Shown one piece after another: positions 10,425 to 16,496 of a stretch of 64,000 nucleotides of DNA. This DNA comes from Sulfuritalea sp. (GTDB taxonomy: Bacteria > Pseudomonadota > Gammaproteobacteria > Burkholderiales > Rhodocyclaceae). The stretch lies in contig JADJUP010000016.1 of NCBI GenBank assembly GCA_016716965.1, positions 14,612 to 78,611 on the forward strand. Reading direction: 5' to 3'. Every line of letters begins with the position of its first letter. Within the stretch, counting starts at the first letter, position 1. Both the position numbers and the translations under genes were made by a program. Below the pieces are notes generated by a model, which saw nothing but the letters and a program-made list of their open reading frames with translations, was not told the origin of the DNA and ran no database searches.

Positions 10425-10772
10425 CTATGCAGCCTGCAATAGGAACTCAACTTTCACTGCTTCGTATGGAAAAACGATTTGACCGTCCTCTGTCTTGTTT
10501 AGCACACCGGCGTTGAGCAGCGCGGTGACGTCGCCGTGTACTGCCTTTACGTCGCGTTCGACGCGACGTGCGGCTTCGCGAATGGACACCGGCCCTGCGC
10601 CGCAAAGCACCTTGAGTAGTTCCCATCGCTTTTCGGTTAGCACCCTCCACAGCAACTCGGGAGTGGCAAAGCTGATGCGCGCGGTCTTCTGAGCTTTTGT
10701 TGTCTTCCAGGCGTGTGCAAAGTCAGCCATGGAATCGGCAGGGGCTCGCACATCAAGAGTTACTGTTTTCAT
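10425..10772 (-). CDS. TumA-like antitoxin (HTH, HVO_A0114-type)
   Basis: A 115-aa protein with a winged-helix segment (GPVSIREAARRVERDVKAVH) of the HVO_A0114-type DNA-binding family, which pairs with TumE toxins. The ATG has GAGGTGG five bases upstream and lies 20 bp inside the toxin gene, so translation is coupled. It should neutralise the toxin and repress the promoter upstream of it. Cassette gene of array A; its attC follows after about 18 bp. Confidence 0.75.
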   Translation of the reverse strand: MKTVTLDVRAPADSMADFAHAWKTTKAQKTARISFATPELLWRVLTEKRWELLKVLCGAGPVSIREAARRVERDVKAVHGDVTALLNAGVLNKTEDGQIVFPYEAVKVEFLLQAA

Positions 10773-11049
10773 GGTTCCACCTCGCAATATCCTTCTGGAA
10801 GTCGGCGATCAACCGTTCCGGCGTAGTAAAAGCGTAAGCACTTTCCTTTTTACCGAAATGCCGGTGATCGCCCTTCCCCACTTCGTTGTCGTAGCGGAGA
10901 ACACACTCACCACGCATGACATAGGCCAGCCTGTACTTGAACGAGTGCGTCGACCCTTTTAGTGGACTCGAAAGGTGCCACAACACCATTTCCGCAAACG
11001 CTGACTCGGAGTAGGCGATACGGGTGTTAACAAGCTGAACGGCCTTCAT
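10753..11049 (-). CDS. TumE-like toxin (DUF6516)
   Basis: A 98-aa protein carrying the family's conserved run GSTHSFKYRLAYV, then CVLRYDNEVGKGDHRHFG and a C-terminal DF..DI. TumE proteins are toxins of TumE/TumA modules. I chose the ATG at 11049; a TTG at 11085 would add 12 residues but would put the promoter and operator inside the gene. There is no ribosome site before the ATG, consistent with a leaderless transcript. First gene of its cassette. Confidence 0.78.
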   Translation of the reverse strand: MKAVQLVNTRIAYSESAFAEMVLWHLSSPLKGSTHSFKYRLAYVMRGECVLRYDNEVGKGDHRHFGKKESAYAFTTPERLIADFQKDIARWNHENSNS

Positions 11050-11085
11050 GTTGGAGATAGTGCCAACATGTGCGGTCGTTGTCAA
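11047..11085 (-). promoter_or_regulatory. Promoter and palindromic operator of the tumE/tumA cassette
   Basis: On the minus strand a perfect -35 TTGACA (11085-11080) is followed after 17 bases by CACTAT (11062-11057). A perfect inverted repeat, CATGTTGG-8-CCAACATG (11047-11070), covers the -10 region and the start codon. Expected transcription start falls at or next to the ATG, so the mRNA would be leaderless. The palindrome is a natural operator for the antitoxin. The cassette thus carries its own promoter. Confidence 0.6.
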
Positions 11086-11460
11086 TCACTCCAACGCATA
11101 CGCGCGCCAACAAGGGGCCGAACGTTCAAGGTGACCGGCGCTGCGCGGCTTCATCGCGCAGCGTTCTCCGGAACGACGCGCTCGGCCACATGCCTGTGCG
11201 TTACGGGAGTGGCGCGCGACATACTGCCGCAGCACACCATCCATGCGCGATTGCCAGCCTTCGCCCGTGGACTTGAAGTAGGCAACGACCCCGGGGCTGT
11301 AGCGCACCGATATCAGCAGCTTCTTGTTCTCGGACTTCGGCCGCCCGCGCAACGACCGCAAGGGAACCATTGCCTTTAGCTGAGCCGGTGTGAGCGGTTG
11401 TGCATCGGGATCGCTTTTGGCTGCCGCAGTAATGGCCTTGTCTTCGGCTGCGGTAGGCAT
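11086..11460 (-). CDS. brnA: BrnA-family antitoxin
   Basis: A 124-aa protein starting MPTAAEDKAITAAA, with the BrnA-typical GRPKSENKKLLISVRYSP and VAYFKSTGEGWQSRMDGVL (ribbon-helix-helix region). It binds BrnT and represses the pair. The reading frame has no stop where BrnA normally ends and continues through the attC site, adding about 30 attC-derived residues. It is also in frame with the preceding BrnT remnant without an intervening stop. Confidence 0.8.
   Translation of the reverse strand: MPTAAEDKAITAAAKSDPDAQPLTPAQLKAMVPLRSLRGRPKSENKKLLISVRYSPGVVAYFKSTGEGWQSRMDGVLRQYVARHSRNAQACGRARRSGERCAMKPRSAGHLERSAPCWRAYALE
11117..11186 (-). other. attC site A5
   Basis: GCCGAAC on the left (minus core GTTCGGC) and a degenerate GCTCGGC on the right, around the shared centre GGCGCTGCGCGG / CGCGCAGCG. 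It overlaps the 3' end of brnA. Confidence 0.7.
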
Positions 11461-11741
11461 GCGAACAACTGGGCAGAGACTTTGGACATGGTGCATTACC
11501 TCACGACAATTGGCGCGGCGAAGGCTGGTGATCCTTCGCACATTGCCACGATCCACAAAAGCCCCGCAGTAAAGGATTTCGGAGTTCGGAGCGAGCGCGA
11601 TCATTCGCATCTCGTTGTATTCGAACTGTTCATTACCCACACCAGCGCAGCTTCCCAATCGAGCTCGACCGCCATGAGCAAGGACAGGCCGTGCTTCGCT
11701 TGGTTTGCCTCATCCTTGGCTGGATCGAACTCGATACGCAT
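11461..11741 (-). pseudogene. brnT: BrnT-family toxin, frameshifted
   Basis: The start (MRIEFDPAKDEANQAKHGLS) and the C-terminal half (FEYNEMRMIALAP, VDRGNVRRITSLRRANCREV) of a BrnT ribonuclease toxin are both present but in two frames. The break is at about 11640, in GTGTGGGTAATG; one more G would restore LVWGNEQFEYNE. After the break the frame runs straight into brnA with no stop. Either a true loss of the toxin in its cassette or a homopolymer error in the assembly. Confidence 0.75.
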
Positions 11742-11802
11742 GCATTGCTGTCGCTACAGTAATGGAGATTGTCAAACGGGCGGAGGTGTGCGCTTCTATG
11801 GG

Positions 11803-11890
11803 GTCGAACGTTTGTAATCACAGGCGCCGCGCGGCCTTATTGCGCAGCGTCCAGAGCCCGGAGGGAGCGGGGTCGAGCGGCGGGTTATGC
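11803..11890 (-). other. attC site A4
   Basis: 88 bp; ends GTCGAAC and GTTATGC in plus orientation (minus: GCATAAC inverse core, GTTCGAC core), around the shared centre. It follows the higA-like antitoxin, whose stop codon lies in the GCATAAC box. Confidence 0.75.
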
Positions 11891-12145
11891 GGCGTGTCCA
11901 AGCGGAACCTCCCAGCCGGGAAACACAAGCACGGCTGGATGGCACTGGAGGGCAAGGGCAAATACCTTTGCACGTTCAACACCCAAATTGACTCGCCCGT
12001 TCTCGATGGCCGAGATGGTGGCTTGCGGAATGCCTGTTAGTTCGGACAGCTGGCTTTGGCTCAACTCTTGGAGTTCGCGCAGGATGCGGACAGATTCTCC
12101 CACCGAGACCTCAACTCGCTTTTTCGCAGGACGAAACTCTTTCAT
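11885..12145 (-). CDS. HigA-like antitoxin (XRE-family HTH)
   Basis: An 86-aa protein with an XRE helix-turn-helix (ELSQSQLSELTGIPQATIS, residues ~29-47), the usual antitoxin/repressor of RelE-superfamily toxins in toxin-first order. The ATG at 12145 has AGGAGG seven bases upstream. It starts directly after the toxin stop. The stop codon is inside attC A4, so the gene fills its cassette. Confidence 0.85.
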   Translation of the reverse strand: MKEFRPAKKRVEVSVGESVRILRELQELSQSQLSELTGIPQATISAIENGRVNLGVERAKVFALALQCHPAVLVFPGWEVPLGHAA

Positions 12146-12146
12146 T

Positions 12147-12431
12147 TCATGGCCTCCTGTAATCGTGGGCGGTGACATGTACAACCTGAATCTGCAACAC
12201 GTTTGCGACAACTCGGTAAATCACCCGCCACTGAAGCCCGAGCCGAGACGAACGACAGCCCTTCCACTCACCGGACAGAGCCTCATCGTGAAACCCTTTG
12301 ATGGCTCGCAAACCCTGCGGCCCGGAAAGCCCGGCGATGTCCTTCCATTTCTCGTAACGTTTCAATATCTCAATAGGAATGGAGCCGGAAAGCTGTCTAT
12401 CAACGCGACGGTGTTCTTCGATTAGCCACAT
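12147..12431 (-). CDS. HigB-like toxin (RelE/ParE superfamily)
   Basis: A 94-aa protein of the phage-derived Gp49/HigB type: KWKDIAGLSGPQGLRAIKGFHDE, GEWKGCRSSRLGLQWRVIYRV, ending VVHVTAHDYRR. Such toxins cleave mRNA on the ribosome. The ATG lies six bases after a strong -10, so the transcript is probably leaderless. First gene of the cassette; antitoxin follows with a one-base gap. Confidence 0.85.
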   Translation of the reverse strand: MWLIEEHRRVDRQLSGSIPIEILKRYEKWKDIAGLSGPQGLRAIKGFHDEALSGEWKGCRSSRLGLQWRVIYRVVANVLQIQVVHVTAHDYRRP

Positions 12432-12436
12432 GCCAC

Positions 12437-12466
12437 ATTATGTATATACCACAAATGATATGTCAA
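12437..12466 (-). promoter_or_regulatory. Promoter of the higB/higA cassette
   Basis: Minus strand: TTGACA (12466-12461), 18-base spacer, CATAAT (12442-12437). The toxin ATG begins six bases after the -10, so transcription should start at or beside it. A cassette-borne promoter independent of any integron promoter. Confidence 0.6.
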
Positions 12467-12588
12467 GAGTGGCGATGGCTTGCTGGCGCATAACGAAGCT
12501 GTAGAAAAAGTTCATTCATAGCCGCATCGTGCCGTGAACCAAATGGAATATCAATACTCCAAGCATGAGTTATTGCGAAAGAGAATCC

Positions 12589-12732
12589 ATGGCCCGCTAC
12601 AAACACATCGACACCAGCCCGCGCCTGCTGCCCGTCGATCTCGAACGGCTACTGCTGCCCGGCACCTTCGAACACGCCCTGCGCGTGGGGCAGGAAGCCC
12701 CTGAAGGCCCGGCCACAACCCGCATGCCGTGA
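12589..12732 (+). pseudogene. Transposase N-terminal fragment (IS1182 family-like)
   Basis: Forty-seven codons starting MARYKHIDTSPRLLPVDLER and continuing LPGTFEHAL, which matches the conserved start of IS1182-type DDE transposases. After that the sequence diverges and stops; the catalytic domain is missing. The opposite orientation to the cassette genes fits an unrelated insertion. The stop is followed directly by a copy of the dispersed repeat. Confidence 0.65.
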
Positions 12733-12757
12733 AAGTCGGCGCTGGCGGCACGACGAT
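12731..12757 (+). repeat. Dispersed 24-bp repeat, copy 2 (inside the IS remnant)
   Basis: GAAAGTCGGCGCTGGCGG followed by CACGACG. It begins at the stop codon of the transposase fragment, so the repeat is present inside a defective mobile element. Confidence 0.75.
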
Positions 12758-12849
12758 CAGAAATTTCGAATACAAAAATGACGAATGGCTCGGATCTATC
12801 CGCGCCATTCGAAGAGGTCTTTGCGACTCGAAAAGGGGTTTTTCTACAG

Positions 12850-12917
12850 ATTCAACGTGAAGATGACCGGCGCTGTGCGGCTTCATCGCGCAGCGTCCGG
12901 TGGATTGAGGGTTAGGC
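12850..12917 (-). other. attC site A3
   Basis: 68 bp with perfect boxes on the minus strand: inverse core GCCTAAC (12917-12911) and core GTTGAAT (12856-12850), around the shared centre. The core abuts the inverted repeat of the IS remnant; a second box, GTTATGC on the minus strand at 12494-12488, lies on the other side of the insertion. Confidence 0.8.
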
Positions 12918-12931
12918 CGAACATTTCCGGG

Positions 12932-13717
12932 TCAGCGATTTTCATAATAACTGTCAAATGCCCATCTGCACGCGCCGCGGCCATTTCGTTCTTCACGAAT
13001 CTTTCTATCGAAATCTGACTGCCCTATGCATGCCTTTCCGTGCGCGAGAACTCCACGTAACTCGTCCCATCGCGAAATCAGCAATGGATCTCTCATCCAT
13101 GACGGGGGATTGGAAAAAGTGAGCTTCAGCTTGTATCGGAAGGTTGAACGCTGATAACTCGGCTGCACGTGCTCGCCGATCTGGATGTCAATAAACTCAA
13201 CCGAAGGTTCGCCAAGTGAAAAGCAATATGGATAGCGCGAATGAGTGCGATCCAGATAGCCCGGAGCAAGTGTGTAGACCAATGCGTCAAACATCTTTCC
13301 TGAATCTCTTCCTTCACCGGGGACTTCTGTCCTAATACTCTTTGTAAGAATTCCAAGTTCCTCAAGGAGATTGAGTAGTGGAATCGTCTTCATAGCTACA
13401 ACGTCATGATTGGTGCGATCCTTATTGGTAAAGACCGCTACAGAATAGCGTGGAGGGTTTTGGCTGAACAACTTCTTATCAACAGGTAGCTTTTCCGCAC
13501 CGGGGAGATAGAGACACGACAAAGGCCCTGGATCTGCCTTCCCGACACCATGCTGGGCCTGCAATAGACCCTTTATTTCATCAATTGATGGAGGCGGCAA
13601 TGAATCCTGCTCGTGAATACCACCAGGCATTCTTTGAGAAATATGGGGCGGAATGGGACGGCTTTTGAGTATGGATTCATACTCGGCCCAACCCCCTCCA
13701 CCGCGAGCCACCCGCAC
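12932..13717 (-). CDS. Cassette protein of unknown function, second repeat unit of a split gene
   Basis: A 261-aa protein from a GTG start. I do not recognise a family. Its middle (LLNLLEELGILTKS, then FDALVYTLAPGYLD, YPYCFSLGEPSVEFIDIQI, FRYKLKLTFSNPPSW) resembles the order of motifs in the adjacent upstream gene (LDALQKMGLLEKS, EALRYRLTDKGWA, TPCFIYGKQHFLEV). The frame stays open upstream of the GTG for about 35 codons and reads like protein, but has no start codon, suggesting that this is the 3' part of a longer gene with a tandem duplicated domain, broken by a one-base loss near 13828. Confidence 0.65.
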   Translation of the reverse strand: MRVARGGGGWAEYESILKSRPIPPHISQRMPGGIHEQDSLPPPSIDEIKGLLQAQHGVGKADPGPLSCLYLPGAEKLPVDKKLFSQNPPRYSVAVFTNKDRTNHDVVAMKTIPLLNLLEELGILTKSIRTEVPGEGRDSGKMFDALVYTLAPGYLDRTHSRYPYCFSLGEPSVEFIDIQIGEHVQPSYQRSTFRYKLKLTFSNPPSWMRDPLLISRWDELRGVLAHGKACIGQSDFDRKIREERNGRGACRWAFDSYYENR

Positions 13718-13824
13718 AGTAATCTCTTTCGGTTCAAGGCTCTTCTTGAGATCCGGGAATTCAGACTGAACATCTTGATCTCGGGCCCAAGGGACCAGAT
13801 CATTCTTAGACCGTAAGCCAACTC

Positions 13825-14382
13825 TTACCTGTACTTCGTGACTTCAAGTCCAGCTTGATTGCTAACAACCGACGGCTGAAATCGGGCTACTTCAAGGAAA
13901 TGCTGTTTGCCATAGATAAAGCATGGAGTGCAACTAGGATAGCCACTGGCGGCCCATCCTTTGTCAGTAAGTCGATATCGAAGAGCTTCTTTGGGACCGC
14001 TGGGTGACTTGTGTATTACATTGGATTTTTCAAGCAAACCCATTTTTTGCAGTGCATCGAGTTGGCGAAGTTGCTTATCACGGCCTGCTGGTGCAGCGTC
14101 AGTGTAGAAATCCCAATACCAACCACGTCGCAAGATTCCGGATTCCATCGATCTATTGTCTGGCGCAGGATACGGCTGTACTGCAATAAAAAGGTCATTG
14201 GTCGGTTCGTCGAACGTGCTGTTTCTCCTGTCCCAATGTTTGCGTAACACTTCGTCAAATGTTTCAGCCGTCGGTTGAGATGGCTGCCATTGAGCGAATG
14301 TCTGGAAACTACAGCACATCGCAATAACTAGGGCGCGCAATGCCAGTTTTAGTCCATCACCATTAGCTCGACTTCTGCGCAT
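13825..14382 (-). CDS. Exported cassette protein of unknown function, first repeat unit of a split gene
   Basis: A 185-aa protein with a Sec-type signal peptide (hydrophobic LALRALVIAMCCSFQTFA, cleavage likely before QWQPS). The C-terminal half has a winged-helix-like stretch (RQLDALQKMGLLEKS ... LRYRLTDKGWA) and ends early at KYR. Adding one G in the final AGG would let the frame continue as KYRVRVGLRSKND and join the next gene, whose domain it resembles. The ATG at 14382 is preferred to an upstream start inside attC A2. Function not known. Confidence 0.65.
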   Translation of the reverse strand: MRRSRANGDGLKLALRALVIAMCCSFQTFAQWQPSQPTAETFDEVLRKHWDRRNSTFDEPTNDLFIAVQPYPAPDNRSMESGILRRGWYWDFYTDAAPAGRDKQLRQLDALQKMGLLEKSNVIHKSPSGPKEALRYRLTDKGWAASGYPSCTPCFIYGKQHFLEVARFQPSVVSNQAGLEVTKYR

Positions 14383-14390
14383 AGCTTTGG

Positions 14391-14460
14391 GCCTACGTCT
14401 GAAATCACGGGCGCTGCGCGGCTTCATCGCGCAGCGTCCGTGTTGACAGCCTGGTTGGGG
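14391..14460 (-). other. attC site A2
   Basis: 70 bp; shared centre intact, right box GTTGGGG, left box GCCTACG (one base short of GCCTAAC). Follows the YidD-like gene after a 108-bp non-coding tail in the same cassette. Confidence 0.75.
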
Positions 14461-14568
14461 CTAAAACGGTAAGAGGGGAAGAAGCCTCCCACCCAATTGC
14501 GGCACAAGGCGAAGCTGAAGAGCCCATAGAAGGCAGAGGCAGGTCGCCACGCACGGATAAGGCCGTTG

Positions 14569-14898
14569 TTATACCCATGGACAACACCCGACGCAAACAT
14601 GTCCCGGTACTTCCCTAACGCAAACCTTACCTAATGGTTCGGCTGGCTTTTTGATTAAATCACTATCAGTGCCGGCTTGCTCGGACAGCAGAACATAAGC
14701 CTCTCGGCAACGACCAAACCTACGGTTAGCAAGCGCGAATGCTTTCACGGGACCAACCCGAAGAACAGCGCGACGCACATACTCGGAACACGAAGCACCG
14801 CCGTGGACGAAGCGATGCGCACAACAAAACCCTTTCACGGGAGAGAGAATCCGTTGGTACGCTTCTATACCGCCAACGATTGCAAGCCGTGTGATCAT
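14569..14898 (-). CDS. YidD-like membrane protein insertion efficiency factor
   Basis: A 109-aa protein matching YidD in layout: EAYQRILSPVKGF, then SCSEYVRRAVLRVG (family PTCSEYAxxAxxxHG) and ALANRRFGRCREA (family lxRxlRCHPF). YidD proteins help insert proteins into the inner membrane with YidC. The DPVP tail of chromosomal YidD is absent and the C-terminus is unusual, so this may be a diverged cassette form. I use the ATG at 14898; a TTG nine bases earlier lies in attC A1. Confidence 0.72.
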   Translation of the reverse strand: MITRLAIVGGIEAYQRILSPVKGFCCAHRFVHGGASCSEYVRRAVLRVGPVKAFALANRRFGRCREAYVLLSEQAGTDSDLIKKPAEPLGKVCVREVPGHVCVGCCPWV

Positions 14899-14901
14899 GA
14901 G

Positions 14902-14971
14902 CCCCAACGTTTGAAATCACAGGCGCTGCGCGGCTTCATCGCGCAGCGTCCTGTGGATTGATGGGTTGGGC
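14902..14971 (-). other. attC site A1
   Basis: 70 bp with minus inverse core GCCCAAC (14971-14965) and core GTTGGGG (14908-14902), around the shared centre. It overlaps the last codons of the preceding cassette gene. Confidence 0.8.
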
Positions 14972-15414
14972 GCATTTGGTGCCACGTACGCGCCAGACCA
15001 CCGGTTTCCCAAGTAGCCTCGATCTTCAAGTGAGCAGAGTACGGCAATAGACTTCCGTAGGTTTTCGGCTTCGGGAGTTTCAATATAGTAAGGGAGTGAC
15101 AAGAACGACTTTCCTTCGGTGGCAGCGTCGAATGAGGTTACGTGAAAAGACTCACCGCCAGAATGAGTGACAAGCTCAACAAGATTTCGCGGTGGCCGGC
15201 CGGGCATCGTATATGACACTACAGAGCGAAACTGACTCAAAGTGTATTCGAATGCACGAAGCTGCCATCTCCACGAACGCTCCTGGACTACTAGGCGATT
15301 GTTGGGGAGATCGAACTCGACGAGCCGACTGTCGCGCACAAACTCGGCGTAGAGGATTAGGAGCCAACCAACCACAACCCATGGGACGGCAGCCATCTGG
15401 CGGCTAGACGCCAT
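14917..15414 (-). CDS. Cassette membrane protein of unknown function
   Basis: A 165-aa protein with one N-terminal membrane helix (VPWVVVGWLLILYAEFV), then a soluble region rich in beta-type sequence. No family recognised. Its frame runs into attC A1, so the last ~15 residues (IHRTLRDEAAQRL) are attC-encoded. It starts one base after the zinc-ribbon gene stop and shares its cassette, which holds two genes. Confidence 0.65.
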   Translation of the reverse strand: MASSRQMAAVPWVVVGWLLILYAEFVRDSRLVEFDLPNNRLVVQERSWRWQLRAFEYTLSQFRSVVSYTMPGRPPRNLVELVTHSGGESFHVTSFDAATEGKSFLSLPYYIETPEAENLRKSIAVLCSLEDRGYLGNRWSGAYVAPNAPNPSIHRTLRDEAAQRL

Positions 15415-15415
15415 A

Positions 15416-15616
15416 TCAAGGAACTGCGCCTAAGACAATGCTTGCTACCACTATCCCTATGACAAGACCCGCAACGTGAGACGGCCGACGCCGGACAATC
15501 AACGATTGACTCTCCGGAATGGGAACCGATGAGTGACGTTCGCACTCGCGACACACTTCCGTGTAAGGGGGATTCTGTTCCCCGCAATGGGGGCACTCCC
15601 AGAATCGATCAGGCAT
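15416..15616 (-). CDS. Small zinc-ribbon membrane protein
   Basis: A 66-aa protein: a zinc ribbon with two CxxC pairs (CPHCGEQNPPYTEVCREC) followed by a C-terminal membrane helix (VAGLVIGIVVASIVLGAV). The ATG is about 11 bp inside the first cassette, counted from the boundary core site. Function unknown. Confidence 0.65.
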   Translation of the reverse strand: MPDRFWECPHCGEQNPPYTEVCRECERHSSVPIPESQSLIVRRRPSHVAGLVIGIVVASIVLGAVP

Positions 15617-15626
15617 AGCCTAAGGC

Positions 15627-15633
15627 GCCCAAC
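15627..15633 (-). other. Outer core site of cassette array A
   Basis: GTTGGGC on the minus strand, the consensus G/TTRRRY core, without an attC palindrome on its outer side. It marks where the first cassette was joined to the chromosome, as an attI or secondary site would. The 260 bp beyond it hold no integrase remnant I can see. Confidence 0.55.
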
Positions 15634-15770
15634 GTGAAATGTGGAAACCCAATGATGGGTCATAACCCGTCACGACGGGAAATACCCCATCAAATAGGCT
15701 GAATAAAATCCTGCGCAGGACTGCCAATGGCATAAGAATCAACGGTCTGATGAATTTTAGTGGGGCCTAA

Positions 15771-15800
15771 AAAGCGACGAAAAGCGTCGTCAAACAGATC
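15771..15800 (-). terminator. Possible terminator after the TetR gene
   Basis: On the minus strand a short stem CGACG-CTTTT-CGTCG is followed by CTTTTT. Weak (five pairs) but well placed, about 95 bp after the TetR stop and before the cassette array. The rest of 15634-15893 shows nothing else clear. Confidence 0.4.
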
Positions 15801-15893
15801 GCTCTTCGGTTCGGTCCGGGAGCAAAGACTACGCCGTTGTCAAATAGCCGTCCAGCATTTTCCGCAGGGGCGGCCGCTGCCCTGCCTTGGCTG

Positions 15894-16496
15894 TCAGCGG
15901 GTCCTGGGTAACAGCAGCAGTTGCGACAATTGCCGCGCGATCTGCTTGACGGTGCGTCCGCCGTTGGGGTGGTACCACTGCACCGTCCAGTTCAGCGCGC
16001 CCATCAGGAACAGGCGCGTGACGTGGCTGTCGTCGGCGATGTCGCCGGCGCGTTTGAGGTCGCGCATCGCCTTCTGCCACAGTGCTTCGTAGCGGTCCTT
16101 GTGCTCGATCAGTTCGGCCAGCGCCGCCGGGTCGAGGTGCCGGCCTTCGTGCAGCAGGGTGGCGGCGAAATGGCGGCCGTCCTCGGCCAGCAGTTGTTCC
16201 AGGTGGGCCAGCAGCATGGCGTCGAACACGTCGCGCGGGGTGCCGCCCTGTGCGGCGGCGGCGCCGACGGCGCCGGTGATGATTTCCATGCCTTCCAGCA
16301 CCACGGCCTTCAGCATGTCGTGCTTGGTCTTGAAGTGGTAGAAGGGCGAGCCGGATTGCATGTCCACGGCTTTGGCGATGTCGCGGATGGTGGTGGCCGC
16401 GTAGCCCTTTTCGGCGAACAGCCGGCTGGCCGCGCGCACGATCTCGGCGCGGCGGTTGGGTTCGTCCTTGATCACGGATTTCCTAGAAGCGGCCAT
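15894..16496 (-). CDS. TetR-family regulator of the fatty-acid operons
   Basis: A 200-aa repressor with an N-terminal TetR HTH (IVRAASRLFAEKGYAATTIRDIAKAVDMQSGSPFYHF region). The C-terminal ligand domain resembles acyl-CoA-responsive members. It overlaps the crotonase gene by 14 bp and is the last gene of the minus operon, so it is a good candidate to bind the 18-bp palindrome at 19759. I use the ATG at 16496; longer starts lie inside the crotonase gene. Confidence 0.9.
   Translation of the reverse strand: MAASRKSVIKDEPNRRAEIVRAASRLFAEKGYAATTIRDIAKAVDMQSGSPFYHFKTKHDMLKAVVLEGMEIITGAVGAAAAQGGTPRDVFDAMLLAHLEQLLAEDGRHFAATLLHEGRHLDPAALAELIEHKDRYEALWQKAMRDLKRAGDIADDSHVTRLFLMGALNWTVQWYHPNGGRTVKQIARQLSQLLLLPRTR

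Larger units (their letters stand above)
12499..12849 (+). mobile_element. Deleted insertion sequence (IS1182-like) with 11-bp terminal inverted repeats
   Basis: A 351-bp unit bounded by CTGTAGAAAAA on the left and TTTTTCTACAG on the right, perfect inverted repeats. Inside is the first part of a transposase gene (12589-12732). No target duplication is obvious: left flank GCATAACGAAG, right flank ATTCAACGTG. It sits against the core site of attC A3, between two attC-like boxes, so it inserted at a cassette junction and then lost most of its body. Confidence 0.65.

Noticed and set aside
12551..12886. Minus-strand frame starting MKPHSAGH across the IS remnant
   Set aside because: Its start is the ATGAAGCCGC.. 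of the attC palindrome read in minus; similar MKPRSA starts occur at every attC and are not genes.
13573..13821. 82-codon minus-strand frame overlapping the cassette genes
   Set aside because: Overlaps the better frame with protein-like composition; Arg/Leu-rich shadow.
10338..15633. CRISPR array
   Set aside because: Repeats are spaced by whole genes and have integron boxes; no regular short spacers or cas genes.
15634..15893. Integron integrase or attI next to array A
   Set aside because: No tyrosine-recombinase residues in any frame; only a possible weak terminator.
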